Source: Verrucomicrobiia bacterium
Lineage (GTDB): Bacteria; Verrucomicrobiota; Verrucomicrobiia; JABWAM01
NCBI GenBank assembly: GCA_020849895.1
Contig: JADZFN010000067.1
Coordinates: forward strand, 48,253-112,252
Length of the DNA stretch: 64,000 nucleotides
Direction: 5' to 3'
In this document: positions 1-14,320 of the stretch, one piece after another
Layout: each line of letters opens with the position of its first letter
Numbering within the stretch: the stretch's first letter is position 1
Position numbers and translations under genes: made by a program
Notes under the pieces: model-generated
The model's database searches: none
Seen by the model: the letters and a program-made list of their open reading frames with translations, nothing else
What the model was told of the DNA's origin: nothing

Positions 1-1
1 C

Positions 2-544
2 GGAAGGTTGGATCTGCTCGTGAACAACGCGGGCGTCGCCCCCGCCGTGCGGGCCGACCTTCTCGATGCCAGCGAGGAAAGTTTGGATCGCCTCCTCGCC
101 GTCAACGTGAAAGGGCCTTTCTTTCTCACGCAGCTCGTGGCCCGGCACTGGCAGGAAACCGCGAAGACGTGGCCGGCGCACGGCAACCGCCCGAAGATCG
201 TCACGATCTCTTCGATCTCCGCCTCCACCGCAAGCGTGAACCGCGGCGATTACTGCATCTCGAAAGCCGCGCTCACGATGCTCACCCCCCTCTTCGCGGC
301 CCGTCTCGCCGAGCTCGGTGTCCGTGTCTACGAAATCCGTCCCGGCATCATCGCCACGGACATGACCGGTCCCGTGAAGGCCAAGTACGACGCGCTCATC
401 GCCGGCGGCCTCACTCCGATCCGCCGCTGGGGCGCACCCGAAGACGTCGGCCGGGCCGTCGTCGCCTTCGCCACCGACGCCTTCCCCTTCACCACCGGCG
501 AGGTGATCCATGTGGACGGCGGGTTCCACTTGCGCACGCTGTGA
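2..544 (+). CDS. SDR-family NAD(P)-dependent oxidoreductase (5' end outside window)
   Basis: Classical short-chain dehydrogenase/reductase, cut by the left window edge. The frame is open to base 2 and reads [11 protein letters not shown], so the N-terminal Gly-rich cofactor loop lies outside. Visible family signatures are NNAG, the catalytic serine in the TISSISA stretch, YxxxK (YCISK) and a C-terminal PGIIATDMT segment followed by DGGFHL. It lies 70 bp upstream of a GH88-like hydrolase on the same strand. SDRs of this class (KduD-like or 3-oxoacyl reductase-like) often act on sugar acids released by such hydrolases, so a role in uronate or glycosaminoglycan breakdown is a reasonable inference. 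The exact substrate cannot be read from the sequence. Confidence 0.85.
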   Translation, partial: GRLDLLVNNAGVAPAVRADLLDASEESLDRLLAVNVKGPFFLTQLVARHWQETAKTWPAHGNRPKIVTISSISASTASVNRGDYCISKAALTMLTPLFAARLAELGVRVYEIRPGIIATDMTGPVKAKYDALIAGGLTPIRRWGAPEDVGRAVVAFATDAFPFTTGEVIHVDGGFHLRTL

Positions 545-614
545 ACCGCGGGCCCTCCGAAAATCCTTCTCCCTTCATTCTCCCGCATCTCACTCCCGCC
601 TTTCGTAGACCTCC

Positions 615-1991
615 ATGATCACTCCCGATCACTCCCTCTCGCTCGCCTCGCTCAAGCCGAAGATCGCGCGCCTCTTCGGCCTCTCGGCCGTAAAGATCCG
701 TTCCCTCGAAAAAAGCTGGCACCCCGGGCAAGGCGCTCCCGTCTTCACCGTCAAGGGGCGCTACACCGCGCGCGGCTGGACGGAGTGGACGCAGGGGTTT
801 CAGTTCGGCTCGGCGCTGCTCCAGTTCGATGCTGCCGGCGACAAGGGATTCCTCGAACGCGCGCGCCAGCGAATCGTCGAGGTCATGGCGAGCCACGTCT
901 CGCACATTGGCGTCCACGACCACGGCTTCAACAACGTGAGCACCTACGGGAACCTGCTCCGCTTGATGCGCGCCGGACGGATTCCCGAAAACGCCGGCGA
1001 ACGCGCCTTCGCCGAGCTTGCCCTCAAGGTCAGCGGCGCCGTCCAGGCCGTCCGCTGGTCGCGCACGGCGGACCGTCGCGGGTATATCTATTCCTTCAAC
1101 GGCCCGCATTCCCTCTTCGCCGACACGATCCGCTCCCTGCGTTCTCTCGCCCTCGCCCATCAGCTCGGACACCGCCTCATGGGCGAGATGGACCGGCAGA
1201 TCTCGATCCTCGAGCGACTGATCCAGCATGCCGCCGTCACCGCGCAGTTCAACATTTGGTACGGCGAAGGGCGCGACGCCTACGACGCGCGTGGGCGCGT
1301 CGCCCACGAGTCCATCTTCAACGTGAACGACGGCCACTATCGTTGCCCGAGTTCGCAGCAGGGGTATTCACCCTTCAGCACCTGGACGCGCGGGCTCGCC
1401 TGGATCATGTGCGGTTACGCCGAACAACTCGAGTGGCTCGACACCCGTCCCGATGCCGAGCTGAAGCCCTTCGGAGGAAGAAAGGCGATCGAGGCAATGA
1501 TGGTGAAGGCCGCTTCGGCAACATGCGATTTCTACGCTGAGAACACTCCTCCCGACGGTGTTCCCTATTGGGATACGGGCGCGCCCGGCCTCGCAAAGCT
1601 GGGCGACTGGGCGTCGCGCCCTTCGGATCCGTTCAACGCGTACGAACCGGTGGACAGCTCCGCCGCCGCCATCGCCGCGCAGGGTCTCTGGCGCTTCGGA
1701 GGCTGGCTCGGCCGCAAGGGCCAACGGAAGGGCGCCTACTACCAGCACCTCGCGCTCGTTGTGGCGAACACGATCTTCGACGCGCCTTACCTCTCGACCG
1801 ACGCAAAGCATCAGGGGCTTCTCCTCCACTCCGTCTACCATCGCCCCAACGGCTGGGATCATGTCCCGCGCGGCTTCAAGATCCCCTGCGGCGAATCCTC
1901 GATGTGGGGGGATTACCACGCCCGCGAACTCGCCCTGCTCCTCCTCCGCGAGGCCGAAGGGAAACGTCCGCTCCGCTTCTTCGACATCTAA
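615..1991 (+). CDS. GH88-like unsaturated glucuronyl hydrolase
   Basis: 458-residue protein resembling glycoside hydrolase family 88 (unsaturated glucuronyl hydrolases that cleave the terminal unsaturated uronic acid left by polysaccharide lyases). Family-like segments in order are HDHGFNN (around residue 100), the SSQQGYSPFSTWTRGLAW block (around 250), DGVPYWDTGAP (around 315), DSSAAAIAAQGLW (around 345) and a C-terminal GDYHARELALLLL. No signal peptide is obvious, fitting the usual cytosolic location. It is somewhat longer than typical GH88 enzymes (about 370-400). The SDR just upstream suggests a two-step sugar-acid pathway. The family call is fairly firm; the substrate is inferred. Confidence 0.75.
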   Translation: MITPDHSLSLASLKPKIARLFGLSAVKIRSLEKSWHPGQGAPVFTVKGRYTARGWTEWTQGFQFGSALLQFDAAGDKGFLERARQRIVEVMASHVSHIGVHDHGFNNVSTYGNLLRLMRAGRIPENAGERAFAELALKVSGAVQAVRWSRTADRRGYIYSFNGPHSLFADTIRSLRSLALAHQLGHRLMGEMDRQISILERLIQHAAVTAQFNIWYGEGRDAYDARGRVAHESIFNVNDGHYRCPSSQQGYSPFSTWTRGLAWIMCGYAEQLEWLDTRPDAELKPFGGRKAIEAMMVKAASATCDFYAENTPPDGVPYWDTGAPGLAKLGDWASRPSDPFNAYEPVDSSAAAIAAQGLWRFGGWLGRKGQRKGAYYQHLALVVANTIFDAPYLSTDAKHQGLLLHSVYHRPNGWDHVPRGFKIPCGESSMWGDYHARELALLLLREAEGKRPLRFFDI

Positions 1992-2164
1992 CCGCGCCGC
2001 GGCGGCAACTGCCTCTTTCTCGTCAAGCAGGCCTCCCTCCTCGCCCGTCCCTTCTTCTTCTTTCTCAACGCCACGAAGGCCTCCGTGGCCAAGCGCAAAC
2101 TCGACTCGCCGCTCAGAAGCTGAAGGCTAAGAGCGACCCATGGGATTTCCGTCGTTTCAGCCTT

Positions 2165-3475
2165 TTACTTTTCCCGGCCGACGCGGTTTTTGAAGGCGTT
2201 GATCCCCTTGATGAGGTCCACGGCGCGGTCGAGCTGGAGATCGCGCGCGGGCAGCTTCCGGGTCCCGTCGGGAAGGAACTCCTCCGCTTTCGGCGCCTCT
2301 TTGTTCGCGGGGTCCGCAGCCTGGCTGCGCTGGATGAGGATCTGGCTCCAGTCCTCGTCGCTCATGGGGACGAGAATGTCCGGCGTGATCCCGTGCTCGT
2401 GGATGACCTTTCGGCTCGGGGTGTAGTATTTGGCCGTGGTGAGACGGATGGCGCAGTTGCCCTTGACGGGGATGACGCTCTGGACGGAACCCTTGCCGAA
2501 GCTGGTCTCGCCGACGAGAACGGCGCGCTTCGTGTCCTGCAGGGCGCCGGCGACGATCTCGGCGCCGCTGGCGCTGCCTTCGTTGATGAGGACGACGAGC
2601 GGATAGTCCGGGTGCGGTTTCGACGAACGCACGCGGTATTCCTGCTTTGCGGCGGGGTTGCGCCCTTCGGTGAAAACGACGAGCTGATCCTTGGGGAGAA
2701 ACTTGCCCGCGACGTCCACGGCGGATTCGAGGAGACCGCCGGGGTTGTTTCGCAGGTCGAGCACCAGCCCGACGAGACCGTCCTTCTCGATTTTCTGGAG
2801 GGCCTTTTCGAACTCGTCGGCGGTCGGCTCGTTGAACTGGACGATGCGGACGTAGCCGATCCCGCCGTCCATGACCTTGGCGTCCTTGACGCTCTCGACC
2901 TTGATCATGGCGCGGACGATGACGACGTCCTTCACCTCGCGGGTGCTCGGGCGGAGGATCGTGATGGTGACCTTGGTGCTCGGCATGCCGCGGAGCTGCT
3001 TGACGGCATCGCCGAGGGAGAGGCGTTCGGTGGATTTACCCTCGATGCGGATGATCTTGTCGTTGGGGAGGAGGCCGGCCTTGAAGCCCGGCGTGTCCTC
3101 CATGGGAGAGATGATGGTGAGCACGCCATCCTTCATCCCGACGACGACGCCGATGCCGCCAAACTGGCCGCCGGTTTCCTGCTTCATCTCTTCATAGTTG
3201 GAAGGCTCCATGAACTGGCTGTGAGGGTCGAGTCCGCTGAGCATTCCCTTGAGCGCGCTGTAGGTGAGGTCCTGATAGCTCAGCTTGGAGCCGTCCACGT
3301 AATCTTTTCGGATGATCTCCATGACGCTCGTGAAGAGCTCGAAGTTGCGGTAGGCGGACTCCTTATCCTGCTCCTTGTCTTCCGCAGCGGCGGAAAGGAT
3401 CTGGACGCGCCAGCCGAGCGCGAAGCTTCCGAGCAGCAGGGCGATGAAGATGAGACTGGAAGCGCGGCGGGGCAT
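2165..3475 (-). CDS. S41-family C-terminal processing peptidase (CtpA/Prc-like)
   Basis: 436-residue periplasmic serine protease. An N-terminal hydrophobic segment (residues about 5-25) looks like a signal peptide or anchor. A PDZ domain follows (about 100-185), with GGIGVVVG and the GLLPNDKIIRI loop. The S41 core has LDLRNNPGG, the nucleophile serine in NEGSASGAE (about residue 300) and the general-base lysine in SFGKGSVQS (about 327). This is the Ser/Lys dyad of Ctp proteases, which trim or degrade exported proteins. It is the last gene of the minus-strand operon, 8 bp after the UDP-sugar decarboxylase-like gene. Which protein it processes is unknown. Confidence 0.93.
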   Translation of the reverse strand: MPRRASSLIFIALLLGSFALGWRVQILSAAAEDKEQDKESAYRNFELFTSVMEIIRKDYVDGSKLSYQDLTYSALKGMLSGLDPHSQFMEPSNYEEMKQETGGQFGGIGVVVGMKDGVLTIISPMEDTPGFKAGLLPNDKIIRIEGKSTERLSLGDAVKQLRGMPSTKVTITILRPSTREVKDVVIVRAMIKVESVKDAKVMDGGIGYVRIVQFNEPTADEFEKALQKIEKDGLVGLVLDLRNNPGGLLESAVDVAGKFLPKDQLVVFTEGRNPAAKQEYRVRSSKPHPDYPLVVLINEGSASGAEIVAGALQDTKRAVLVGETSFGKGSVQSVIPVKGNCAIRLTTAKYYTPSRKVIHEHGITPDILVPMSDEDWSQILIQRSQAADPANKEAPKAEEFLPDGTRKLPARDLQLDRAVDLIKGINAFKNRVGREK

Positions 3476-3483
3476 GGGCGGGA

Positions 3484-4443
<960 letters not shown>

Positions 4444-4456
4444 GGGAGGAGGGAGG

Positions 4457-5851
4457 TCAGCGGGCGCCGGCGCCCTTGAGGACGACGGGAATCGTTTTGA
4501 GGAGAATCTTGAGATCGAGCCAGAAGCTCCAATGGTCCACGTATTCGAGATCGAGACGAGCCCATTCGTCGAAGCTGCGGATTTGGTTGCGCCCGCTGAT
4601 CTGCCAGAGGCAGGTGAGACCGGGCTTTACGCTGAGTCGGCGGCGGTGCTGGAGCTGGGAGATCTGGCGGGTTTCGTAGACAGGGAGCGGGCGCGGCCCC
4701 ACCAGGCTCATGTCGCCCTTGAAGACGTTCCAGAGCTGGGGGAGCTCGTCGAGGCTGGTGCGGCGAAGGAGGGCGCCGACGCGGGTGACGCGCGGGTCCT
4801 TGCCGATCTTGAAGACGGGCCCGCTCATCTCGTTGAAGGCGGCGAGATCGTCGCGGAGCATGTCGGCGTTGGAGACCATGCTGCGAAACTTGAACATCCG
4901 GAACACGCGGCCGCGGAGCCCGCTACGCTCCTGGACGAAGTAGATGAGACCGCGCGATTCGAGGCGGATGGCGAGGGCGATCAGGGCCGCGATCGGGGCG
5001 CAGGCGACGAGGCCAATTCCCGAGACGACAAGGTCGAGCAGGCGTTTGGCGAGGAACTGCCAGAGCGGAGGCTGCCGCGCGGAAAAGAGGATCGTGGGAT
5101 GACCGAGGAACGTCTCGAACCGCACGACGGACAGGCGGGGTTCGAGCGCATCACTCAGGAGCCAGGCTTCGACGCCCTGCGTTTCGCAGACGGCAACGGC
5201 CTTCTGGACCTCTTCGAAAACCGAATGCGGGACTCGAAAGATCACGGCCGAGATGGGTTCCTTTTGAAGCCAGTCGGCGACGGTAATTTCGAGGTGGTCG
5301 AAGGAGGAGACTTCGCCGGCGATGGAGAGGTTCACTTCGTCTTGCCGGGCGATCTGGGCGCGCAGTGCGGCGAGGTGACCAGGGGCGCCGACGAGGAGGA
5401 CTCCCGAGGGAGGCGCCTTGCCCTGAAAGAAAAAATCGAGTGTGTCCGCGAGGAGGAAATGGCGGATGGCGACCAGCAGGAAACCGAACCCCGCGGAGAG
5501 GAGCACCACGCCGCGGGCGACCTCCTCCAGCTTGAACATGAAAACAAGCAGCGCGTTCACGAGCAGCATCAGCAGCAGGGCCTGCGCGAGACGAAATAGG
5601 AAATCCGAAGGCCGTTTCGCGAGGCTGCGGCAGTAAATGGAGCAGGAGTCCAGGATGAGCGGGCCGAGGATGACGACGAACACGAGCAGGGGCACGAATC
5701 GGTCGAACGTCCCGATGCGCGGGAGGTTCCCCCATGTCAGGTTGCCGAGCAACGTACGGACGGCGTGCGCGAGACCGAGGGCGGCTCCGAGAAGCAGGCC
5801 ATCGGCCAGTTGAGCGACGAGGTTCCGTATTTCGCGTTGTTGGGAAAACAT
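4457..5851 (-). CDS. Polyprenyl-phosphate sugar-1-phosphate transferase (WbaP/EpsL-like)
   Basis: 464-residue membrane enzyme that starts polysaccharide repeat-unit assembly by moving a sugar-1-phosphate onto undecaprenyl phosphate. The N-terminal half carries several predicted membrane helices and a CoA-binding-like region. The C-terminal bacterial sugar transferase domain (about residues 275-464) has [13 protein letters not shown], the FRMFKFRSM box, [24 protein letters not shown] and [13 protein letters not shown]. These are the standard motifs of the family. It lies 9 bp from the EpsI gene upstream and 13 bp from the SDR downstream, so it is almost certainly cotranscribed with both. Confidence 0.93.
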   Translation of the reverse strand: MFSQQREIRNLVAQLADGLLLGAALGLAHAVRTLLGNLTWGNLPRIGTFDRFVPLLVFVVILGPLILDSCSIYCRSLAKRPSDFLFRLAQALLLMLLVNALLVFMFKLEEVARGVVLLSAGFGFLLVAIRHFLLADTLDFFFQGKAPPSGVLLVGAPGHLAALRAQIARQDEVNLSIAGEVSSFDHLEITVADWLQKEPISAVIFRVPHSVFEEVQKAVAVCETQGVEAWLLSDALEPRLSVVRFETFLGHPTILFSARQPPLWQFLAKRLLDLVVSGIGLVACAPIAALIALAIRLESRGLIYFVQERSGLRGRVFRMFKFRSMVSNADMLRDDLAAFNEMSGPVFKIGKDPRVTRVGALLRRTSLDELPQLWNVFKGDMSLVGPRPLPVYETRQISQLQHRRRLSVKPGLTCLWQISGRNQIRSFDEWARLDLEYVDHWSFWLDLKILLKTIPVVLKGAGAR

Positions 5852-5860
5852 GGCGCCGGA

Positions 5861-6553
5861 TCAGCCCGTCGTTTTCTGGAAGGTTGGAACAGCCTTGCGG
5901 ATGAATTCTTTGAGCATGTCTTCGGTTTCTTTTTCGCGGCCGGGCGGAGGATTCACGATCAACGCCACGTAAGCCCAGCGGTGGTGCACATTGAAGAAGA
6001 TGCGGTCGAAGGCCGTCCAGAGGATGCGGTTGAGGTGGCGGGGGGTGAGACGGTTTTTGCCGACGAACCAATAGCAATACCAGTTGCGGACCGTAACCGG
6101 CCTCCCGTCGGGCGCGCGTGCCGTACGGGTGATCGCGAGACGCATCATGTCGAGGGGATAGGGTTTGGGCGAATCCATCGCGATGCGGAGGATCTGGCCG
6201 TCCTGGATCGTCCAGCCCTGACCGATCAGGCAGGCCTCGGCGGCGTGGATGCTGGAGCGGTCGCGCCCGCTGAGCACAAGACCGAGAAAGATTTCGCGGC
6301 CGCGCGGATCGCGATAAATCTTCCGGGCGAACTTGGTGTCCGCGCCGAGATAGTCGCGTTCGATCTGGGCGACCGAGGCGTCTTCGCCCACCCATTCGCC
6401 GATGCGGGCGGGCAGTTCCATCGCGATCCCCGCGGTCGCTTCGACGTTCACGTCGGTGGTCTTGAGCGTGAGCACGAGCGTCGCGAGGACCAGCACAAGG
6501 AGGGCTGCCGACAGAAGGATCGGCGGCATCGCCCGACGGGAGGGAGGATTCAT
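5861..6553 (-). CDS. Exosortase-associated EpsI family protein
   Basis: 230-residue protein with one N-terminal hydrophobic segment (about residues 10-28) and an extracytoplasmic EpsI-like domain (about 40-230). Typical features are LPARIGEWVGED near the start of the domain, the GRDRSSIHAAEACLIGQGW stretch and RNWYCYWFVGKN. The reading frame stays open far upstream, but ATG 6553 is favoured because it overlaps the exosortase stop codon (TCAT on the plus strand, 6550-6553). EpsI proteins accompany exosortases in PEP-CTERM/exopolysaccharide systems and are sometimes fused to them; here the two are separate. Confidence 0.9.
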   Translation of the reverse strand: MNPPSRRAMPPILLSAALLVLVLATLVLTLKTTDVNVEATAGIAMELPARIGEWVGEDASVAQIERDYLGADTKFARKIYRDPRGREIFLGLVLSGRDRSSIHAAEACLIGQGWTIQDGQILRIAMDSPKPYPLDMMRLAITRTARAPDGRPVTVRNWYCYWFVGKNRLTPRHLNRILWTAFDRIFFNVHHRWAYVALIVNPPPGREKETEDMLKEFIRKAVPTFQKTTG

Positions 6554-7728
6554 GGACGGGAAGGCGTTTTCCTCGCCGTCATGGGGTGGGTCCGCACACG
6601 CGCGAGGGCCGCCGAAAAGCGTCGCGCAAGGGCGGCGTAGTCGGCGTTGATGAGGCGGCTCACACCGACGAGGAGCAGGACGACCACGAGGAAGATGAGA
6701 AAACCGAACCATTCGTGGACGACGTTGCCCGCCTCCTGGCCGAAGCATTGGGCGGCGAGGATGATCGAGGTGATGCGGACAATGTTGCCCGCGATGGTGA
6801 GCGGAAGTCCGGAGATGCAGAGCACGGCCTTCTTCCAGAGGCGGCGCTGAGTGACATATCCGTAGATCAGCGAAAGCATGACGATCGCCGTGAGCGAGCG
6901 GATCCCGCTGCAGGCAGGCGCCACGTCGTATTGGTAGGCGCCGGTGGCATCGAAGATCCGTGTCCCATCGCGCATCACGGCGATCCCGAGAGCCTGGCCG
7001 ATGCCGGTGGACGCCTTCGTGACCATGAGGCGCATGGGGAAGGCCACAAGGGTTTCCAGAAAGTTCATCGGGATCATGAAGACGAGGAAGGCGATCGGGA
7101 ACGCCATGGCGCGCGCGCGAGGCAACCCCTGGAGACACCAGACCATGGACCAGAGCAGGAGGATGAGCGCCAGGACGCTGGCGCGCGGAATCTGGCCGCG
7201 CATCCCCATCCAGTGGACGAGGAGCGCGAAGGCGGCGGAGAACAGCCCGCGTGCATCGGGGACGGCGGGCAGTTTGAGGATTGCCTTGCGGTTCCACCAG
7301 AGGAGTCCGAGGGAGATGAGCGGCACGAGAGGGCCGTGGGAGCTGTCGTAGATCGGGTCCCGCCAGGCTATCCAAAGCCAGTTGAACAGCGAGGCGCCGA
7401 ATTTGGTGTTCCAAGTACTGTTGCCCGCGTGGTGGAAGAGGAAGGCCACGACGGCAAGGAGCGCGACCGCCATCCAGAAACTCGCGCGGCGCAGGCGGGC
7501 GGAGAGGACGGCGAGCGAGCGCGCCTCCAGGAGGAATGCGCGCACTTCGGCGCGGAAATGCCAGGCGGCACCCGCGAGGGCGGCGAGGATGACGAACGTG
7601 ACCTTTGGATTCGACAGCCCCGGTTCGGCGGCGGCGGCGGCCGCCTCGCCTGCCGCAAAAAGGGGAAAGACGCTGCCGAGGAACAGCAGCGTCGCGACTG
7701 CGAAGGCGGAGCGGCAAAAGGGAGTCAT
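6550..7728 (-). CDS. Exosortase (archaeosortase/exosortase family transpeptidase)
   Basis: 392-residue multi-spanning membrane protein. It carries the exosortase catalytic triad: Cys in PACSGIRSLTA (about residue 272), Arg in GNIVRITSI (about 317) and His in NVVHEWFGF (about 338). These enzymes cut and transfer exported proteins bearing a C-terminal PEP-CTERM-type sorting signal. ATG 7728 is preferred over a start ten codons upstream because it overlaps the stop of the epimerase gene by 4 bp. An N-terminal hydrophobic segment resembles a signal peptide. No substrate with a recognisable sorting tail is encoded in this window. Confidence 0.93.
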   Translation of the reverse strand: MTPFCRSAFAVATLLFLGSVFPLFAAGEAAAAAAEPGLSNPKVTFVILAALAGAAWHFRAEVRAFLLEARSLAVLSARLRRASFWMAVALLAVVAFLFHHAGNSTWNTKFGASLFNWLWIAWRDPIYDSSHGPLVPLISLGLLWWNRKAILKLPAVPDARGLFSAAFALLVHWMGMRGQIPRASVLALILLLWSMVWCLQGLPRARAMAFPIAFLVFMIPMNFLETLVAFPMRLMVTKASTGIGQALGIAVMRDGTRIFDATGAYQYDVAPACSGIRSLTAIVMLSLIYGYVTQRRLWKKAVLCISGLPLTIAGNIVRITSIILAAQCFGQEAGNVVHEWFGFLIFLVVVLLLVGVSRLINADYAALARRFSAALARVRTHPMTARKTPSRP

Positions 7729-8720
7729 GCCTGGGCGGGGAATGTACGGGAGTACCACTCGATCATTTCGCGTATCCCCTCGCCGAGCGGAATGGTGGGT
7801 GTGATGCCGCCCGTAACGCGGCGGAGCTTCGTAGAATCGGCGCTCTTCACGAGGCGGCCCTCCGGCTTGGAAGGGTCAAAGCGGATCGTCAGTTTGCGCC
7901 CGGCCGCCTCGCCGATGGCGCGGGCGAGTTCCTCCATGGTGACGGTCTCCTCGTAGCCGACATTCACGGGATCGGCCTTGGCGTGGTGCTCCGTGACGGC
8001 GAGGAAGCAGCGGCTGAAGTCCACGGCGTGGAGGAAGTTGCGGCGCTGGCGGCCCGTGCCCCAGACGACGAGCGGTTCCTCGCCCTCCATCACGCGCTTC
8101 ACGAGCATCGGGATGACGTGGCTGTACTCGCCCTCCCACTTGTAGCGGCCCGAGTAGGCGTTGCAGGGGCGGACGATGGCCACGCCGATCCCCGTGTCCC
8201 GGGCGAGGCGCGTGGCCTCGATCTCGAGCTCGCGCTTGGCCTGCCCGTAGCCCCGGTTCGCCTTTTCGGGTTCGCCGGTGTTCACGGGAAGCTCCGGAGT
8301 GGGGCAGGGCGCGTCGTCGGGGTAGACGCAGGAGGAGCTGACGGCGAGCACGCGTTCGACGCGGGCGGCCGCGCAGGCGGCGAGGACCTTGCGGTTGAGG
8401 TCCACGTTGAAGCGGAGCATCTCCTCGTGGTGTCCGACGCTGTAGGCGATGCCATAGGCGCGCGACGCGAGGTGGAGGATGACCTGTTGGCCTTGAAAGA
8501 GTTGCTCCGCCGCGCCGGGCACACAGAGGTCGGCTCGTGCGAAGCGGAGGCGTCCCTCCAAATGGGCGAGGCGTTCGAAGACGCCCTTGGAAAGATCGTC
8601 TACGGCGAGCACATCGGCACCTCCCTCCACGAGCAGGTCGCAGAGATGGGAGCCGACCAACCCTGCGGCGCCGGTGACGACGACCTTGCGGTCTTTCCAA
8701 TAAGGGGAGATGGGGTTCAT
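7725..8720 (-). CDS. NAD-dependent epimerase/dehydratase (GDP-fucose synthase-like SDR)
   Basis: 331-residue extended SDR with Rossmann motif VTGAAGLVGSHLCDLL, the SSSCVYP catalytic serine segment and YxxxK (RGYGQAK, about residue 165). NAYSGRYKWEGEYSHVIPML resembles the substrate loop of GDP-L-fucose synthase and GDP-mannose epimerases, which make nucleotide-activated sugars. It overlaps the exosortase gene by 4 bp and follows the TPR gene by 7 bp, so it belongs to the polysaccharide operon. The exact sugar is not resolved. Confidence 0.85.
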   Translation of the reverse strand: MNPISPYWKDRKVVVTGAAGLVGSHLCDLLVEGGADVLAVDDLSKGVFERLAHLEGRLRFARADLCVPGAAEQLFQGQQVILHLASRAYGIAYSVGHHEEMLRFNVDLNRKVLAACAAARVERVLAVSSSCVYPDDAPCPTPELPVNTGEPEKANRGYGQAKRELEIEATRLARDTGIGVAIVRPCNAYSGRYKWEGEYSHVIPMLVKRVMEGEEPLVVWGTGRQRRNFLHAVDFSRCFLAVTEHHAKADPVNVGYEETVTMEELARAIGEAAGRKLTIRFDPSKPEGRLVKSADSTKLRRVTGGITPTIPLGEGIREMIEWYSRTFPAQA

Positions 8721-8727
8721 GGGGGGA

Positions 8728-11255
8728 TCAGTTGGCGCCGGCGTGCTCGGCTTGCAATTGGCGCAAGCGCTCTTCGGCCTCGGTTTGGCAGGGGAGTTTG
8801 GCGTCGCTCAAGCGGCGCAGCACACGCGCCGCCCCGCGCCAGTCCTTCTGGGACTCGAGGAGCCGTTCGGCTTCCAGTCCTCCGCGGCAGATCCAGAAAA
8901 ACTCGCGTCCTTCCGGCGCACCGCTGGGGAGCGGCTTTTCATAGAGCGGCGCGAGGTAATTTTCCAGCGCTTTCGTGAGGTTGCCCATGGCTTCACAGGT
9001 TTTGCCGGTCTCGACGAAGGCCTGGTTGCGAAGCGCGGTGTCGGCCTTTGGGGAATCGAGGACCGCCTTAAACGCAACGAGCGCCTCCTCATGGCGCTTA
9101 AGCTGGCGGAGGCACTGGCCGCGGCGGCCCTGCGCTTCAAGCACGCGTTCGGGAAGTGGCTGGGGCTTGCCCGCCTCGACGGGCTTGACGAGGTCCTCGA
9201 AAACCTTCAGCGCCTCCTGGAATTTGCCGCGCTCGGCGAGGATGTCGCCGTAGAGGAACCAGGCCTCGGGTGCCCACGGGGAATCGGGGTAATCCTTGAT
9301 GAGCGCCTCGATGAGGCGGCGGATGTCCTCCTGCCGCTGCCCCAGGCGGTATGCGGCGCGCGCGGCGAAGTAGGTGGCTTCGGGCGCCAGCGGATGCGTC
9401 GGTGCGCTTTTACGCAGCAGTTCGAATTGCTCCTGCGCCTTCGCATAGTTGCGGAGGCGATCGTAGTAGGCGCCCAGCCAGAACTGCGCTTCTGCGGCGC
9501 TGGAGGACCGGGGAAACGCCTTGACGACCGCCTCAAACTCGGCGGCGGCTTTCTCGGGGGACTCGGCTTGTTCGAGGCACGCGGCGCGCACAAACGCGGC
9601 GCGCGGCGCCAGCGCGTGCTTCGGAAATTTTTCGAGGAAGGCCGACGCGGCCTCGGCGCCTTCCTTCGCGCGGCCGCTCGTTCGGAGGGTTTCGGCGTAA
9701 TCCAACCACGCGCGCGGCGCGAGGGAAGACTCGGGGAAACGGTCGAGGAGGGCGCGAAGGGCCTCGGCCGCCTTCGCGGGCTGGCCCTGGCGACGCGCCG
9801 CCTCCGCGGAGAGCAGGAGGAACTCGGCGCCGAGGCGGCCCGAGGGGAAGGCGGCGGCCTCGGCGGTCTGGAGGCGGACGACCTCGGCGGGTTTGCCGGC
9901 GCGGAGCCAAGCTTGGGCTTCCTGATAGAGCGCCGTCTCGACGGACGACGGATCGGCGCCCTGGACCTGCGCGGCCTTCGCGTAGGCGGCAGCCGCGACT
10001 TCAAACTGCTGCCGCTCGAGATTCGCGTCGCCGAGTTTCAAGAGCGCCTCGATCCGCACCTGGGGGTCGCGGGTGCGGTCGGCCGCTTTTTGAAACTCGG
10101 CGGCAGCTGAATCGTATTTTTTATCGTCGAGGAAAACCCAGCCGAATTGGAGATGGGCGCGGTCATTCCACGCGCCGTTCGGATATTTCTCGAAGAAATC
10201 CTGGAAGGCTCGGATCGCCTGATCGCGGCGGTCGGCCCGCTTCCACAGGGCGCCGACCTGAAGCAGCAGGGCTTCGCCGAACGGTGTGCCTTTCGCGTCG
10301 TCCGCCCACTCGGCGAGGCGGTCGGCCAGCGCGCGCGGTTTGTCGAGCTTGAGGTAGGCAACGGTCAGCGCGTCCACGCAGCGGAGGCGGAACGCGGAAT
10401 CAGTGCCCGTGCGGAAGGCCTGCTCGTACTGCGCGGCGGCGGCGGGCCAGTTGCCGGCGACGGCTTCGATCTCGCCGAGGCGGAGGCGGGCCGCAGGCGC
10501 AACGGCGCGCGCCTCGGGGTGGTCCGACTTCGTGATGGATTCGAAGCGCGTCTTCGCCGACTCGGTGAGCTTGCGTTCCAGTTCCACCTCACCGAGGGCG
10601 AGCATCGCCTCGAAACCGACGCTGCTTTTCGCCTCCTCTTTCGCGAGGCGGGCAAGGACCTGGGCGGCTTCGTCGTATTTTTTCTGTTGAGCGAGGCAGA
10701 CGCCGAGGGAGAGCGCAGCCTTCAAGGCGATCTCCCCGCGCCCTTCCTTCTGCAGGGCGCGGAGCATCTCCTGCGCCGCATCGAATTTGCGTTCGAGGAC
10801 GAGAGCGCGGGCCAGCCCGTAGCGCGCCTCGGGGAGGAAGCGGCTTTTCGGAAAGTTGCGACTGAGGACATCGAACGTTTTTCCGGCGGCGCCTCCCAGG
10901 CCGCCGCGGAGTTGAGCTTCTCCGAGGAGCAGGTAAAGGCCGTCCTGCCAGTCAGGCCGCGCCGAGGGGAGGACGGACTCGATCGCGATCTGGGCGGCCT
11001 GCCAGTCGCCGTCGTTCAGACGGGCGCGAGCGAGAAGCCATGAGGCTTCGTCGCGCGCCTCGGACTGAGGAAACTGGGTGAGGAGCTTTTCAAACTGCAC
11101 GGCGGCCACCCCGTTGAGGCGGTCTTCGAGAGCCTTTTTTCCGAAGGACAGGAGGCGTTTTTCTTCGCGCGAAAGGTCGGCGCGCGCCGTCGCCGTCAAG
11201 GCCGCCACCAGCAGCGCAACAAACACCCCGCGACCGACTTTTTTTGTCAATGTCT

Positions 11256-11259
<4 letters not shown>
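8728..11259 (-). CDS. Exported tetratricopeptide-repeat protein
   Basis: 843-residue protein with a signal peptide (hydrophobic stretch about residues 12-27 ending near ATARA) followed by about 800 residues of Ala-rich TPR-type helical repeats. Many units end in recognisable TPR forms such as AAAEFEAVVKAFPRSSSAAEA and KAQEQFELLRKSAPTHPLAPEA. No enzymatic motif is seen. Similar long TPR proteins act as periplasmic scaffolds in exopolysaccharide and outer-membrane assembly, which fits the epimerase/exosortase genes downstream. Its ATG overlaps the stop of uvrA by 4 bp (11256-11259). Confidence 0.85.
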
Positions 11260-14222
<2,963 letters not shown>

Positions 14223-14320
14223 GCGTGGAACCCGGGATCCTGCCACAAACTGCTGCAAACGGAAACGCCGAAATCGCATGATTTCTCCCAGCAGGCCTTG
14301 GACCAGCAGGACGGAAGAAG

